DNA of 64,000 nucleotides, taken from NCBI RefSeq assembly GCF_012275575.1, contig NZ_NPIH01000124.1:1-64000 (forward strand), given 5' to 3'. The stretch's first letter is position 1. Each line of letters begins with the position of its first letter. Below, piece after piece: positions 10,105-19,268 of this stretch. The position numbers were made by a program, and so were the translations under genes. Origin of the DNA: Paraburkholderia sp. SG-MS1 (GTDB lineage Bacteria; Pseudomonadota; Gammaproteobacteria; Burkholderiales; Burkholderiaceae). The notes below the pieces were generated by a model that saw only the letters and a list, made by a program, of their open reading frames with translations, searched no databases and was not told where the DNA came from.

Positions 10105-11961
10105 TCAAGCCGCGAGTTTTCCTTCGAGCGCCTGCTTGGCCTGCGTCAAAGCGGGGGGCAAACCATTCCGCAATGTGTCGAATAACTCCGCATGCAGCGC
10201 GAGTTCGTCGCGCCACGCCGCGTCGTCGACTGAAATCACCTGCTCGAACTGCTCGCGGCTGAAGTCCAGCCCGCTCCAGTCAATGTCCTCGTAGTGAGGC
10301 GATACGCCGAACGCGTGCTCCTTGCCCTGCGTCGTGCCTTCGATCCGGCCGACCATCCAGTTCAACACGCGCATGTTCTCCCCAAAGCCCGGCCAGACGA
10401 ACTTGCCGTCCGCGCCTTTGCGGAACCAGTTCACGCAGAAGATTTTCGGCAGCTTCGCGTTCAGTTTTTCAAGACGCTCGCCGGTTTTCAGCCAGTGACC
10501 GAAGTAGTCGCTCATGTTGTAGCCGCAGAACGGCAGCATGGCGAACGGATCGCGGCGCACCACGCCCTGCTGGCCGGCGGCGGCGGCGGTCGTCTCGGAG
10601 CCCATGGTCGCCGCCATGTAGACGCCTTCGACCCAGTTGCGCGCTTCGGTCACGAGCGGCACGGTGGTCGAACGGCGGCCGCCGAAGATGAACGCATCGA
10701 TCGGGACGCCCGCCGGATTTTCCCAGTCCGCGTCGATCGACGGACATTGCGAGGCCGGCGCCGTGAAGCGTGCGTTCGGATGCGCCGCCTTGCGTCCGCT
10801 CTCCTTCGCGCTGGCCGGCGTCCAGTCCTTGCCCTGCCAGTCGATCAGGTGCGCGGGCGGCTCGTCGGTCATGCCTTCCCACCAGACGTCGCCGTCGTCC
10901 GTCAGCGCGACGTTCGTGAAGATGACATTTTCCTTCAGCGTGGCCATCGCGTTGAAGTTGGTCTTTTCGCTCGTGCCCGGCGCAACGCCGAAATAACCCG
11001 CTTCGGGATTGATCGCGTACAGACGGCCATCCTCCCCCGGCTTGATCCAGGCGATATCGTCGCCGATCGTGGAAATTTTCCAGCCGTTCAGCCCTTCCGG
11101 CGGGATCAGCATCGCAAAGTTGGTCTTGCCGCACGCCGACGGAAACGCCGCCGCGACGTGATGCTTGCGTCCTTGCGGCGACGTCACGCCGAGAATCAGC
11201 ATGTGCTCGGCGAGCCAGCCTTCGGCGCGGCCCATCGTCGAGGCGATGCGAAGTGCGAAACACTTCTTGCCGAGCAGCGCATTGCCGCCGTAGCCCGAGC
11301 CGTAGCTCCAGATTTCGCGCGATTCCGGGAAATGGACAATGTATTTGGTCTTGTTGCACGGCCAGGACACGTCTTTCTCGCCCGCTGCAAGCGGCGCGCC
11401 GACCGAATGGACGCACGGCACGAACTCGCCGTCTTCGCCCAGCACGTCGTACACCTGGCGGCCCATGCGCGTCATGATGCGCATGTTGGTGGCGACGTAC
11501 GGGCTGTCGCTCAACTCGACGCCGATGTGTGCGATTGGGGAGCCGAGCGGCCCCATCGAAAACGGCACCACGTACATCGTGCGGCCGCGCATCGCGCCGT
11601 CAAACAGGCCGTCGAGCGTGGCGCGCATCTCGTCCGGGGCGATCCAGTTATTGGTGGGGCCGGCGTCTTCCGCACGCTGCGAGCAGATGAAGGTGCGATC
11701 CTCGACGCGCGCGACGTCGGAAGGATCGGACCATGCCAGGTAAGAATTGGGACGCTTTGCCGGATTGAGCTTCTTGAGGGTGCCCGCTTCGACCATCTGG
11801 GCGCAAAGGCGGTCGTACTCCTCCTGCGAGCCGTCGCACCAGACGATCCTGGCCGGCTTGGTCATCGCGGCAACCCGCCGGACCCAGTCGATCAGTTTGC
11901 GATTCTTGACCCACGCGGGCGCCTCGACAGCGGGCTGTCCTTCGAATGAGGGATGATTCAT
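10105..11961 (-). CDS. pckG: Phosphoenolpyruvate carboxykinase (GTP)
   Basis: PckG converts oxaloacetate and GTP to phosphoenolpyruvate, CO2 and GDP, the entry step of gluconeogenesis. The 618-residue length is that of the GTP-dependent class. The kinase P-loop ([12 protein letters not shown]) holds the hyper-reactive Cys, and [13 protein letters not shown] and FGGRRS segments of the family are visible. The ATG at 11961 has GGAGA upstream; an in-frame extension to 12033 is not conserved. A CRP-type palindrome lies about 300 bases upstream, though it is closer to the divergent dehydrogenase gene. Confidence 0.96.
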   Translation of the reverse strand: MNHPSFEGQPAVEAPAWVKNRKLIDWVRRVAAMTKPARIVWCDGSQEEYDRLCAQMVEAGTLKKLNPAKRPNSYLAWSDPSDVARVEDRTFICSQRAEDAGPTNNWIAPDEMRATLDGLFDGAMRGRTMYVVPFSMGPLGSPIAHIGVELSDSPYVATNMRIMTRMGRQVYDVLGEDGEFVPCVHSVGAPLAAGEKDVSWPCNKTKYIVHFPESREIWSYGSGYGGNALLGKKCFALRIASTMGRAEGWLAEHMLILGVTSPQGRKHHVAAAFPSACGKTNFAMLIPPEGLNGWKISTIGDDIAWIKPGEDGRLYAINPEAGYFGVAPGTSEKTNFNAMATLKENVIFTNVALTDDGDVWWEGMTDEPPAHLIDWQGKDWTPASAKESGRKAAHPNARFTAPASQCPSIDADWENPAGVPIDAFIFGGRRSTTVPLVTEARNWVEGVYMAATMGSETTAAAAGQQGVVRRDPFAMLPFCGYNMSDYFGHWLKTGERLEKLNAKLPKIFCVNWFRKGADGKFVWPGFGENMRVLNWMVGRIEGTTQGKEHAFGVSPHYEDIDWSGLDFSREQFEQVISVDDAAWRDELALHAELFDTLRNGLPPALTQAKQALEGKLAA

Positions 11962-12339
11962 CGACCTGTCTCCGTTTGAAAGCAATAGAAAAACGGTACC
12001 AGCCCGGCGACGCTGCATGCGAGAGGCATTCAATTCATCACGCGAGGTGTCGACTACCCCGACGCGCGATTGCGCAGGTCATCCCGAGCCATCCAGCCTG
12101 TCTGGCGGAGACGCCCTATTGACGGGGCTTCTGCAACCGTCTGTAAAGCGGCTTGCCTCAACGCGCAACAAACTGTTAAAAACGATTTCAATTTGCCCTT
12201 AACGTGGTGCTGTTGTACTTTGCAGCAGCATCTACGGTAAGGCATCCTGCCACACCGGCATGTGACCTAAGTCACATGGAGGGACAGTGAGCATAACACT
12301 CGGTTCCGCACCGTCACGGTGCGCCGCAAGACACATACC
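11962..12339. other. Divergent regulatory region between pckG and the dehydrogenase gene
   Basis: This 378-base stretch has no gene I can support. It must contain the promoters of both flanking divergent genes. Its clearest element is the palindrome at 12261-12276. Confidence 0.6.
12261..12276. promoter_or_regulatory. CRP-type palindrome
   Basis: The 16 bases TGTGACCTAAGTCACA form a perfect dyad that matches the CRP consensus TGTGA-N6-TCACA in every fixed position. The site lies 64 bases upstream of the dehydrogenase start codon. It is consistent with control by a CRP/FNR-superfamily protein. Confidence 0.65.
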
Positions 12340-13353
12340 ATGAAGATTGCCATCCTCGACGATTACCAGGACGCCGTCCGCAAGCTCGACTGCTTTCAAT
12401 TGCTGGCCGATCACGAAGTCAAAGTTTTCAACAATACCGTGCGCGGCCTCGGCCAGCTCGCAAGCCGTCTCGCCGAAGTCGACGCGCTCGTCCTGATTCG
12501 TGAACGCACCCGCATCAACTCGCAACTGCTCGACAAATTGCCGCGTTTGCGCATGATTAGCCAGACCGGCAAAGTGGCCGGCCACATCGATCTCGCGGCC
12601 TGCACGGAACGCGGTGTCGCCGTGCTGGAAGGTACCGGCTCGCCGTTTGCGCCCGCCGAACTGACGTGGGCTCTCATCATGGCGGCGCAGCGCCGCATTC
12701 CGCAATACGTAGCAAACCTTAAGCAGGGTGCCTGGCAGCAATCCGGCCTGAAGACGTCGGCGCTGCCGCCGAACTTCGGGCTAGGTCAGGTGCTGCGGGG
12801 TCAAACGCTGGGGATTTGGGGTTACGGCAAGATCGGACGTCTGGTCGCCGGCTACGGCAAGGCATTCGGCATGAACGTGCTGATCTGGGGCCGCGAGCAT
12901 TCGCGTGAAGCCGCTCGCGCCGACGGGTATGGCGTGGCCGAGAGCCGCGAAGCGCTTTTCGAGCAGACCGACGTGCTGTCCTTGCACCTGCGTCTGCACG
13001 ACGACACGCGCGGCATCGTCAAGCAGGAAGACCTGATGCGCATGAAGCCGACCGCTTTGCTCGTGAACACTAGCCGGGCCGAACTGCTCGACGAAAACGC
13101 GCTGGTGAGCGCGCTGTCGCACAACCGGCCGGGGATGGTCGCCATCGATGTCTACGAGAGCGAGCCGATCCTGCAGGGTTACAGCCTGCTGCGAATGGAA
13201 AACGTGATCTGCACGCCGCACATCGGCTACGTGGAACGCGAGAGCTACGAACTGTATTTCACCGCGGCGTTCAACAACATTCTGGCGTTCGACGCCGGCG
13301 ATACCGCCAGCGTCGCGAATCCGGAGGCGTTGCAGGGCGGGCGCCGGCGGTAG
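12340..13353 (+). CDS. D-2-hydroxyacid dehydrogenase family protein
   Basis: A 337-residue NAD(P)-dependent dehydrogenase of the D-isomer 2-hydroxyacid family (phosphoglycerate, glycerate and lactate dehydrogenase relatives). The nucleotide-binding motif WGYGKIGRLVAGY is near residues 155-168. The catalytic triad is visible as Arg in NTSRAELLDE, Glu in YESEPI and His in CTPHIGY. The start at 12340 (MKIAILDDYQD) is the conserved N-terminus. The substrate is not readable, and it lacks the ACT domain of long SerA proteins. A CRP-type palindrome lies upstream. Confidence 0.9.
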   Translation: MKIAILDDYQDAVRKLDCFQLLADHEVKVFNNTVRGLGQLASRLAEVDALVLIRERTRINSQLLDKLPRLRMISQTGKVAGHIDLAACTERGVAVLEGTGSPFAPAELTWALIMAAQRRIPQYVANLKQGAWQQSGLKTSALPPNFGLGQVLRGQTLGIWGYGKIGRLVAGYGKAFGMNVLIWGREHSREAARADGYGVAESREALFEQTDVLSLHLRLHDDTRGIVKQEDLMRMKPTALLVNTSRAELLDENALVSALSHNRPGMVAIDVYESEPILQGYSLLRMENVICTPHIGYVERESYELYFTAAFNNILAFDAGDTASVANPEALQGGRRR

Positions 13354-13451
13354 GGCTCGGCGTTGACTGGCTACGGGCGATGATTGCCGGCCGCTGGTGA
13401 CCCGCCGGTGCGCGATCTCAAGCACAACCCATCCGCGCAGCTCGGTTCGAG

Positions 13452-14336
13452 TCAGCGCGCTTCTTGCGCTTCTTGCGCGCCAGCCTCCAGCAGATCGGGC
13501 ACGCGCTCGAGGAAGGTCTCGCCATCGGCGCGACCGAGGTTGTATGCATGCGTCATCTGCGAAGGGCTCGTGTAATCCCAGCTCGAAATCGGCACCTTGC
13601 GCGACGGCTGCACGTAAAGCCGTTGCTGCACGCCGTGCGGCACGACGAACATCTGTGGCCGTGGGTAGAGGCGCGTGACCATCACCAGCACGTTACCGGG
13701 CGCGTTGGCGTCGAGTGCGCCGACCGGCACGTTGTCGACCATGCCGCCGTCCAGCACAGGCCGGCCGTTGCGCCGCAGAACAGGCGTAAACGGCGGCGTA
13801 CTTGATGATTGCAGAATCAGATCCGCGAGATCCTCGACGCTCGCGCAATCCTGCGCACGCACGAATTCCGGATGAAAGCCGAGCGTCTGACCCAAGGTCG
13901 GATGCAGCGTCTTGCGCACGTATTTCTCGATGTTGTACGCGATCAGGCCCGCGGCGACCGCGCTACGCGCGCCCAGCCAGCGCGGCAGATGCGACACGCC
14001 GATGCGGATTTCCGGCGCGTCGGCGAGCGTCGAAAACTTCTCGCCGTAGATGTCGAGCAGCGCCTGCCGGTAGATCCGGTAGTGCGGAAACACCGACTCG
14101 CCGCGCAGCAGGTTGCCCCAGTAAGCGTTGCGGGTGTTGTGGCGCAGTGCGTGTTGGTAATAGCGCATGACCCAGTCGGAGTCGCGCGTGTAGAGCATGC
14201 ACGCGGTCGCGGCGCCGGCCGAAATGCCGGTAATGACGCGCGGCCGGACCTGTAGCTCCGGCTGCACCACGTCCCAGAAACCCGCCTGCCACCAGCAGCG
14301 GTTGCCGCCGCCGGCGAATACGACCTGATCGAACAT
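13452..14336 (-). CDS. Patatin-like phospholipase family protein
   Basis: A 294-residue patatin-domain hydrolase. The Gly-rich oxyanion motif FAGGGNRCWW is at residues 7-16, the nucleophile elbow GISAG at about 38-42, and the dyad aspartate in the DGG motif (LDGGMVDNVP) at about residue 208. These are the defining patatin residues. No signal peptide is seen, so action in the cytoplasm or on the inner membrane face is likely. A Glu/Ala-rich C-terminal tail ends the protein. It lies 42 bases from the thioesterase gene and in the same direction. Confidence 0.86.
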   Translation of the reverse strand: MFDQVVFAGGGNRCWWQAGFWDVVQPELQVRPRVITGISAGAATACMLYTRDSDWVMRYYQHALRHNTRNAYWGNLLRGESVFPHYRIYRQALLDIYGEKFSTLADAPEIRIGVSHLPRWLGARSAVAAGLIAYNIEKYVRKTLHPTLGQTLGFHPEFVRAQDCASVEDLADLILQSSSTPPFTPVLRRNGRPVLDGGMVDNVPVGALDANAPGNVLVMVTRLYPRPQMFVVPHGVQQRLYVQPSRKVPISSWDYTSPSQMTHAYNLGRADGETFLERVPDLLEAGAQEAQEAR

Positions 14337-14378
14337 CCTGGCTTTTCCTCTCGTGCGACTTGCCGCGCTGTTTCTGTC

Positions 14379-14783
14379 TCAGTCGAGCAGCGCGTAGGTG
14401 GTGGTGGCATGGACGGCCATGTTGCCGGTTTCGTCGAACAGTTCGACTTCGCCGAATACCAGATTGCGGCCCATGCGCAGCACGCGCGCGGTGATCAGCA
14501 CGTCGCCCTTGCGGACCGCGCGCATGAAATTGATGTTCAACGACACCGTGCTCATCGGCTTGAAGCCGCCGAGCGCGGCCGAAATGGCGACGATCATCGC
14601 CGTGTCGGCGGCCGCCATGAACACCTGGCCGCAGATCACGCCGCCCGCATGGCGCAGGCCGCCGGAAAACGGCAGGCGCAGTGTGGCGCTTTCTTCATCG
14701 ACCTTGACCGGGGTCAGCGTGAGCGCGCGGACCCATGGCGCGAGGATCCGATCGAGCAACTCGATAATTTCTTTCTCATCCAT
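14379..14783 (-). CDS. PaaI-family hotdog thioesterase
   Basis: A 134-residue hotdog-fold protein of the PaaI/YbgC-like acyl-CoA thioesterase group. The segment RHAGGVICGQVFMAAADTA at about residues 45-63 is the family active-site helix region, and the C-terminal strands (GRNLVFGEVELFD) complete the fold. The ATG at 14783 begins MDEKEIIELLDR. It probably shares a transcript with the patatin-like gene downstream, suggesting a lipid or acyl-CoA hydrolytic pairing. The substrate is unknown. Confidence 0.82.
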   Translation of the reverse strand: MDEKEIIELLDRILAPWVRALTLTPVKVDEESATLRLPFSGGLRHAGGVICGQVFMAAADTAMIVAISAALGGFKPMSTVSLNINFMRAVRKGDVLITARVLRMGRNLVFGEVELFDETGNMAVHATTTYALLD

Positions 14784-14942
14784 GGCAGTCCCCGGTCGAA
14801 AGCCGCGCGACGCTTCGCGCGGTGAGATGTCCGCGACATGATACCGGGACGATCAACGCCGCGCCTTTTCCACGCTCGTGGCGCCATCAAGGAATGGCTC
14901 CGATGCCCACGTGAAGATTTTTAAGAAATTGACTAAAGGGGC

Positions 14943-14971
14943 TTGGCAAGCTCAAAAAGTTACTGCATAAT
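14943..14971 (+). promoter_or_regulatory. Sigma-70 promoter of tRNA-Lys
   Basis: A -35 box TTGGCA (14943-14948), an exact 17-base spacer and a -10 box CATAAT (14966-14971) precede the tRNA by 13 bases, the expected position for a tRNA promoter. Confidence 0.75.
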
Positions 14972-14984
14972 TTCGCTTCTGTTG

Positions 14985-15060
14985 GGGGCGTTAGCTCAGT
15001 TGGTAGAGCAGCGGACTCTTAATCCGTAGGTCGAGTGTTCGAGTCACTCACGCCCCACCA
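14985..15060 (+). tRNA. tRNA-Lys (anticodon CTT)
   Basis: A 76-base cloverleaf: acceptor stem GGGGCGT pairing with ACGCCCC, D-arm GCTCAGTTGGTAGAGC, anticodon stem GCGGA/TCCGT with loop CTCTTAA (anticodon CTT), T-arm GAGTG-TTCGAGT-CACTC, and an encoded CCA end. It reads AAG codons. No integrase or direct repeat of the tRNA 3' end is seen nearby. Confidence 0.97.
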
Positions 15061-15067
15061 AAGATTC

Positions 15068-15108
15068 AAAGCAAAAAGCCCGGTCCTCGCGACCGGGCTT
15101 TTTGCTTT
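15068..15108 (+). terminator. Terminator of tRNA-Lys
   Basis: A strong hairpin (AGCCCGGTC / GACCGGGCT with a 5-base loop) followed by TTTTTGCTTTT begins 8 bases after the tRNA. The A-rich left arm makes it nearly symmetrical. Confidence 0.93.
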
Positions 15109-15230
15109 TCCAGCACCCTTCAAGCGCACGCCTTCCACAAAGCAATTTCCTTCAATACACGCCACCCCTTCGCCCGATACCGTGGACCGTCGCCATTCCT
15201 GCGCAACGCGCTCACGTACCGAGGCATCTG

Positions 15231-15821
15231 ATGACCGTCTTACTCTCCATGGCCGCCTTCGCGCTCGCCAGTTCCATTTCCCCCGGCCCGGTAAATGTCG
15301 TCGCGCTCAGCGCGGGCGCCCGGCACGGACTCGCCGCTAGCATGCGGCACGTGAGCGGTGCGACCGTCGGCTTCACCGCACTGCTTCTGCTCATCGGACT
15401 GGGTCTGCATGAGTTGCTCACCCACTTCCCCAATCTCGTCGACATCGTCAAATGGGCCGGTATCGCATTCCTGCTTTACATGGCGTACACGCTCGCGATT
15501 GACGACGGCCGTCTCGGCGCGGACAAACCGTCTCACGGCCCGACCTTCGTCCATGGCGCGGCGATGCAATGGCTCAATCCGAAAGCCTGGCTCGCGTCGC
15601 TCGCCGGCATGGGCGTCTATGCCGCCAACGGCGACGGCGGCCTCGTCTGGCAGTTCACCGCGCTGTACTTCGTGATCTGCTACGTGTCGATTGCGAGTTG
15701 GGCGTACGCGGGCACGTTCCTGCGCAAATACTTGCAGGAACCGGTGCGGGTCCGGCTGTTCAATCGCGTGATGGCGGGGCTGCTTGCGGCCAGCGCACTA
15801 TGTCTGCTGATGGTGCGGTGA
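15231..15821 (+). CDS. LysE-family amino-acid exporter
   Basis: A 196-residue inner-membrane exporter of the LysE family. The N-terminal helix is followed by the SISPGPVNVV signature at about residues 15-24, and about six hydrophobic segments span the protein. The ATG at 15231 gives the family N-terminus; the longer in-frame reading overlaps the tRNA terminator. It is convergent with an AraC-family regulator gene, a common pairing for such exporters. The substrate is not known; it differs clearly from the LysE-type protein at 1198-1839. Confidence 0.85.
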   Translation: MTVLLSMAAFALASSISPGPVNVVALSAGARHGLAASMRHVSGATVGFTALLLLIGLGLHELLTHFPNLVDIVKWAGIAFLLYMAYTLAIDDGRLGADKPSHGPTFVHGAAMQWLNPKAWLASLAGMGVYAANGDGGLVWQFTALYFVICYVSIASWAYAGTFLRKYLQEPVRVRLFNRVMAGLLAASALCLLMVR

Positions 15822-15870
15822 AGTGACGCGCCGCACTGGCTGCACCGCTCAGTGCATTCGCCAGATCAAA

Positions 15871-15894
15871 GTCAAGTTCAAGGTCAAGGTCAAG
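15871..15894. repeat. Four tandem copies of a GTCAAG hexamer
   Basis: GTCAAG, TTCAAG, GTCAAG, GTCAAG in direct tandem, with one substitution in the second copy. The stop codon of the AraC-family gene lies inside the last copy, so slippage here would change the C-terminus of that protein. Confidence 0.8.
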
Positions 15895-16735
15895 TGCGAT
15901 ACTGCCCCGGCGTCGCCGCGACCAGCCGCTTGAACGTCCGCTGCAAATGCGCCTGGTCGGCGAAGCCGGCATCGAGCGCGACATCCGCAATCAGACGGCC
16001 GCGTCTGAGTTGCGCGCGGCTGTATTGAATGCGCCGGTTGATCAAGTAAGCGTGCGGGGTCATCCCATAGCGCCGCTTGAACGCGCGAATCAGATGCGAC
16101 GCGGACAACTCCGCCACCTCGCAAATAACTTCGAGTGTCAGCGATTGCGTGCAGTTTTCAGCGATGAATTCCGCAGCCCGCGCCAGTTGCCGGCTTGCGT
16201 CGCGATCCGGCAAGGACGCCGGATTCAGCTTGCGTTGCACTTCGGAAAAGAAGGTGATCGCAGCGCTTTCCTTGCGCAGCGTGTCGGCATCGTCGTCGAC
16301 GAGAATCGCGCACAGCCGGTTCAAGCCATCGAACAACGCCGCATCCAGCGTCATGGTCTGCGAGAACGCGCAAAACGCGCGGTTCTCGCTGAAGCCCAGT
16401 TCGCGTTGCAGCCCCGTCAGCCATTCGACGTCGACATGCAACATGCGATACGACCAGCGCTCGTCGGCGATCGGGTTGCACGCATGCACGTCGTCGGGGT
16501 TCATCATGACGACTGCGCCGGCGCCGATCCACTCGCGCGCATGGCGATTCAGGTACACACTGCGGCCGCCGGTCACAGCGCCGATCGAAAACGTCTCGTG
16601 CGAGTGTTTGGCGTAGCAGACCTCGCGGCCGTCGTCGATGGAACGCGCTTCGATGAAGGGCAGCGCGTCGCTGCGCCAGAACTTCGGCGCAGAAGCGCTC
16701 TTAACATGGCTTGCCGTCTCTGTGACCCCGCTCAT
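15890..16735 (-). CDS. AraC-family transcriptional regulator
   Basis: A 281-residue regulator with an N-terminal cupin-like AraC ligand domain (HSHETFSIGAV motif) and a C-terminal double helix-turn-helix (ELSASHLIRAFKRRYGMTPHAYL through GFADQAHLQRTFKRL). The start at 16735 was chosen because GGAGAG lies 8 bases upstream; an ATG at 16759 is possible. It is convergent with the LysE exporter, which it may control. Its last codons run into a tandem hexamer repeat. Confidence 0.88.
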   Translation of the reverse strand: MSGVTETASHVKSASAPKFWRSDALPFIEARSIDDGREVCYAKHSHETFSIGAVTGGRSVYLNRHAREWIGAGAVVMMNPDDVHACNPIADERWSYRMLHVDVEWLTGLQRELGFSENRAFCAFSQTMTLDAALFDGLNRLCAILVDDDADTLRKESAAITFFSEVQRKLNPASLPDRDASRQLARAAEFIAENCTQSLTLEVICEVAELSASHLIRAFKRRYGMTPHAYLINRRIQYSRAQLRRGRLIADVALDAGFADQAHLQRTFKRLVAATPGQYRT

Positions 16736-16869
16736 CCGCGTGCTCTCCAATGCTTGCATGGGCCTCGCCAAAGCGAGGCCTGCGTATCGTAGCCGCCAAA
16801 CACGCCGTCAACAAGCGAACACCGGGAGAGCTTCAACATCACCGCGCGTGCGTATGCGCATGCAATAAC

Positions 16870-17664
16870 TTACTTGGCACTCACATCGATGTTGCCGAGA
16901 TATTTTGTCGCCAGCGTCTTCACCGTGCCGTCTGCCTGCACCTTCGCGATTGCCGCGTTCAACTGATCGCGCAACGCCGTATCGCCCTTGCGAATCCCGT
17001 ACGCGATGCCGCTGCCGAGAATCTTGTCGTCACGCACTGGCCGGCCGACGAACGCATAGTCCTTGCCGTTAGGCTTCGACAGAAAACCCGTTTGTCCCGC
17101 AGGCGCGAGCACGAGCGTCGCGTCGAGACGACCCGCCACCATATCCGTGTAGACCTGATTCTGATCCTGGTACGGCACGACGGTCACCCCCGCCGGTTCC
17201 CAGTGGGTCTTCGCGAAGGTCTCCTGAATCGACGCCTGCAACACGCCCACCCGCTTGCCCTTCAACGACTCGGGTGTCGGCAGCAAGCCGCTGTCACGCC
17301 GCGCGATCAATTGCGTCGGCACGCGATACACGACCGTGGTGAAGTCGATTGCCTGACGACGCTGCTCGGTCGCGTTCATCGCCGAATTGATCGCGTCGAA
17401 CTTGCGGCCCTGCAGTGCGGGAATCAATCCGTCGAACGAGGTCTCGACCCACTTGCACGTCATATGCGCGGCGGCGCAGACCGCATTGCCCACGTCGATA
17501 TCGAGTCCCTGCAACTCTCCGTTCGGGCCTTTCGATTCGAACGGCGGATACTGCGCTTCGACGCCGAAACGCAGCGTCGCGGTGTCGGCAGCCCTCGCCG
17601 CGGACACCGCCGCGAGCGACGCGAATGCGCAGGCCAGCGCCAATAGAGGCTTGAGCAACTTCAT
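16870..17664 (-). CDS. Amino-acid ABC transporter periplasmic binding protein
   Basis: A 264-residue solute-binding protein of the lysine/arginine/ornithine/histidine type. A signal peptide (MKLLKPLLALACAFASLAAV, cleavage after ARA near residue 26) precedes the mature start TATLRFGVEAQYPPFE. The family segments GLDIDVGNAVC, SFDGLIPALQGRKFDAI and GVLQAS are present. No permease or ATPase gene adjoins it, so it must serve a transporter encoded elsewhere. It may belong functionally with the nearby exporter and regulator of basic amino acids, but that is inference. Confidence 0.9.
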   Translation of the reverse strand: MKLLKPLLALACAFASLAAVSAARAADTATLRFGVEAQYPPFESKGPNGELQGLDIDVGNAVCAAAHMTCKWVETSFDGLIPALQGRKFDAINSAMNATEQRRQAIDFTTVVYRVPTQLIARRDSGLLPTPESLKGKRVGVLQASIQETFAKTHWEPAGVTVVPYQDQNQVYTDMVAGRLDATLVLAPAGQTGFLSKPNGKDYAFVGRPVRDDKILGSGIAYGIRKGDTALRDQLNAAIAKVQADGTVKTLATKYLGNIDVSAK

Positions 17665-17797
17665 AGCGAATTCCTTTCTTCTTTCAATTTCATCTATCGC
17701 CCCCGCCGCAACATGCCGATGCACGGCGACCTAACGAGGCGCGACGATCATACTGCGTTCAAAAAATCAGCCAGTGCGCGGCCACGTTCGTCAGCGC

Positions 17798-18952
17798 TCA
17801 GATCTCGCACAGACGGCGCGCGCCTTCGAGCAGTGTCGCGTCGTCCTTCGAGAAGCTGAGGCGGATCAAACCGGAATCCGTGCCGTCAGTGTAAAACGCG
17901 GACAACGGAATCGTCGCGACGCGCGCATCGCGAATCAGGCGCAGCACGAAATCGCTGTCGCTTTCGTCGGAGAAGCCGCGAAAACGAGCAAGCATGAAGA
18001 AGCTGCCCTCGCTCGGCAACAATTCGAAGCGCGACTCGCGCAGCGCGTGCGCGAGCAGATCGCGCTTTTTCTGATAGAACGCGGACAGGCCCAGATAGCT
18101 TTCGCGATTGGCCAGCGCATCGGCGAACGCGTACTGCATGGGGGTATCGGCGGAAAAGACCATGAACTGATGAACCTTGCGGATCTCCTCCATCAGCGCG
18201 GCGGGTGCGAGGCAATAGCCGACGCGCCAGCCGGTCACGTGATACGACTTGCCGAAAGACGAGACGATTACGCTGCGCTCCGCGAGCTCGGCATCGCACG
18301 CCATGCTCTGATGTTTCGCGCCGTCGAACACCACGTGTTCGTAGACCTCGTCGGCGAGAATCACGATGTCGGTGTTACGTGTGAGCGCCTTCAGCCGCGC
18401 GATGTCGGCCTCGCTGAACACGGTAGCGGTCGGGTTGTGCGGCGTGTTGATGATGATCATGCGGGTCTTCGGCGTGATCGCGGCGGCGACCTCGTCCCAG
18501 TCCACGCGGAAGTCGCTCAACGAGAGCTTGATCGCCACCGGCGTCGCGCCTTGCAGCCGGACGATCGGACCATAGCTGTCGAACGAGGGCTCGAAGTAGA
18601 TCACTTCGTCGCCGGGATGCACCAGTGCGCTGATCGTCGAATACAGCCCTTCGCTCGCGCTCGCGATCACGGTCACTTCACTGACCGGGTCGTAGCGCAC
18701 GCCGTACAGCGTTTCGACCTTGTCGGCGAGCGCTTCGCGCAACGCGGCAATGCCGGCCATCGGCGCGTACTGGTTATGGCCGGCGCGCATCGCTTGCGCC
18801 ACACCGTCGACCAGTCTCGCGTCCGGCGCGAAATTCGGTGCGCCCTGGGACAGGTTCAGCGCATCGTATTGAGCGGCCAGCTGGCCGATCACGGTAAAAA
18901 TCGTCGTGCCCACGTCAGGCAGTTTCGAGCGGGCTTGCATGGCGCTCTGCAT
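17798..18952 (-). CDS. ybdL: PLP-dependent aminotransferase, methionine aminotransferase type
   Basis: A 384-residue fold-type I class I/II aminotransferase, closest in style to YbdL, which transaminates methionine and aromatic amino acids. The PLP-lysine motif SSFGKSYHVTGWRVGY is near residue 240. NTPHNPTATVFSEAD and the aspartate of ILADEVYEHVVFD are cofactor-binding segments. The N-terminal NLSQGAPNF motif is typical of YbdL/kynurenine aminotransferases. GGGAG-like purines precede the ATG. It lies 133 bases upstream of the binding-protein gene in the same direction. Confidence 0.87.
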   Translation of the reverse strand: MQSAMQARSKLPDVGTTIFTVIGQLAAQYDALNLSQGAPNFAPDARLVDGVAQAMRAGHNQYAPMAGIAALREALADKVETLYGVRYDPVSEVTVIASASEGLYSTISALVHPGDEVIYFEPSFDSYGPIVRLQGATPVAIKLSLSDFRVDWDEVAAAITPKTRMIIINTPHNPTATVFSEADIARLKALTRNTDIVILADEVYEHVVFDGAKHQSMACDAELAERSVIVSSFGKSYHVTGWRVGYCLAPAALMEEIRKVHQFMVFSADTPMQYAFADALANRESYLGLSAFYQKKRDLLAHALRESRFELLPSEGSFFMLARFRGFSDESDSDFVLRLIRDARVATIPLSAFYTDGTDSGLIRLSFSKDDATLLEGARRLCEI

Positions 18953-19268
18953 AAGGCTTTCTCCCTTTCTTCATCCAGCTGCGGATTCGATGACGCACCG
19001 GCACTGCGGCGGTCTTTCCGGTCTGGTGATTAGGCATCAGCCAAAGAACCGTCACAATCGAAACTTTGTCATGCGCGGCATGCGTTTACGTCATGGCGCG
19101 CGCGAAAGCGCACCGCGCCGGGTGAAGCCAGTCGGATCAAAGCCTTGGGGGAAGAAACCGGCCCGCGGAAAGCGCCTGGAACCAAGCGCTGGTATGACGT
19201 AATGTGATGCGCGAAGGGAGCGGCCGCAAATGCCGCCGCCCCTTGCCTTGTCCTGATAGCGGGCGCTA
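18953..19268. other. Intergenic region upstream of the aminotransferase gene
   Basis: A 316-base stretch without a convincing gene. The only structure seen is a perfect inverted repeat CCTGATAGCG / CGCTATCAGG (19252-19273) that overlaps the end of the helicase gene; it lacks a T-tract. Confidence 0.5.

Noticed and set aside
10294..11949. A 551-codon open frame opposite pckG
   Set aside because: Arg/His-rich composition and exact antisense position to pckG mark it as a shadow of that gene.
14985..15108. tRNA-Lys as an integration site
   Set aside because: No integrase gene, second copy of the tRNA 3' end or mobile gene is seen around it.
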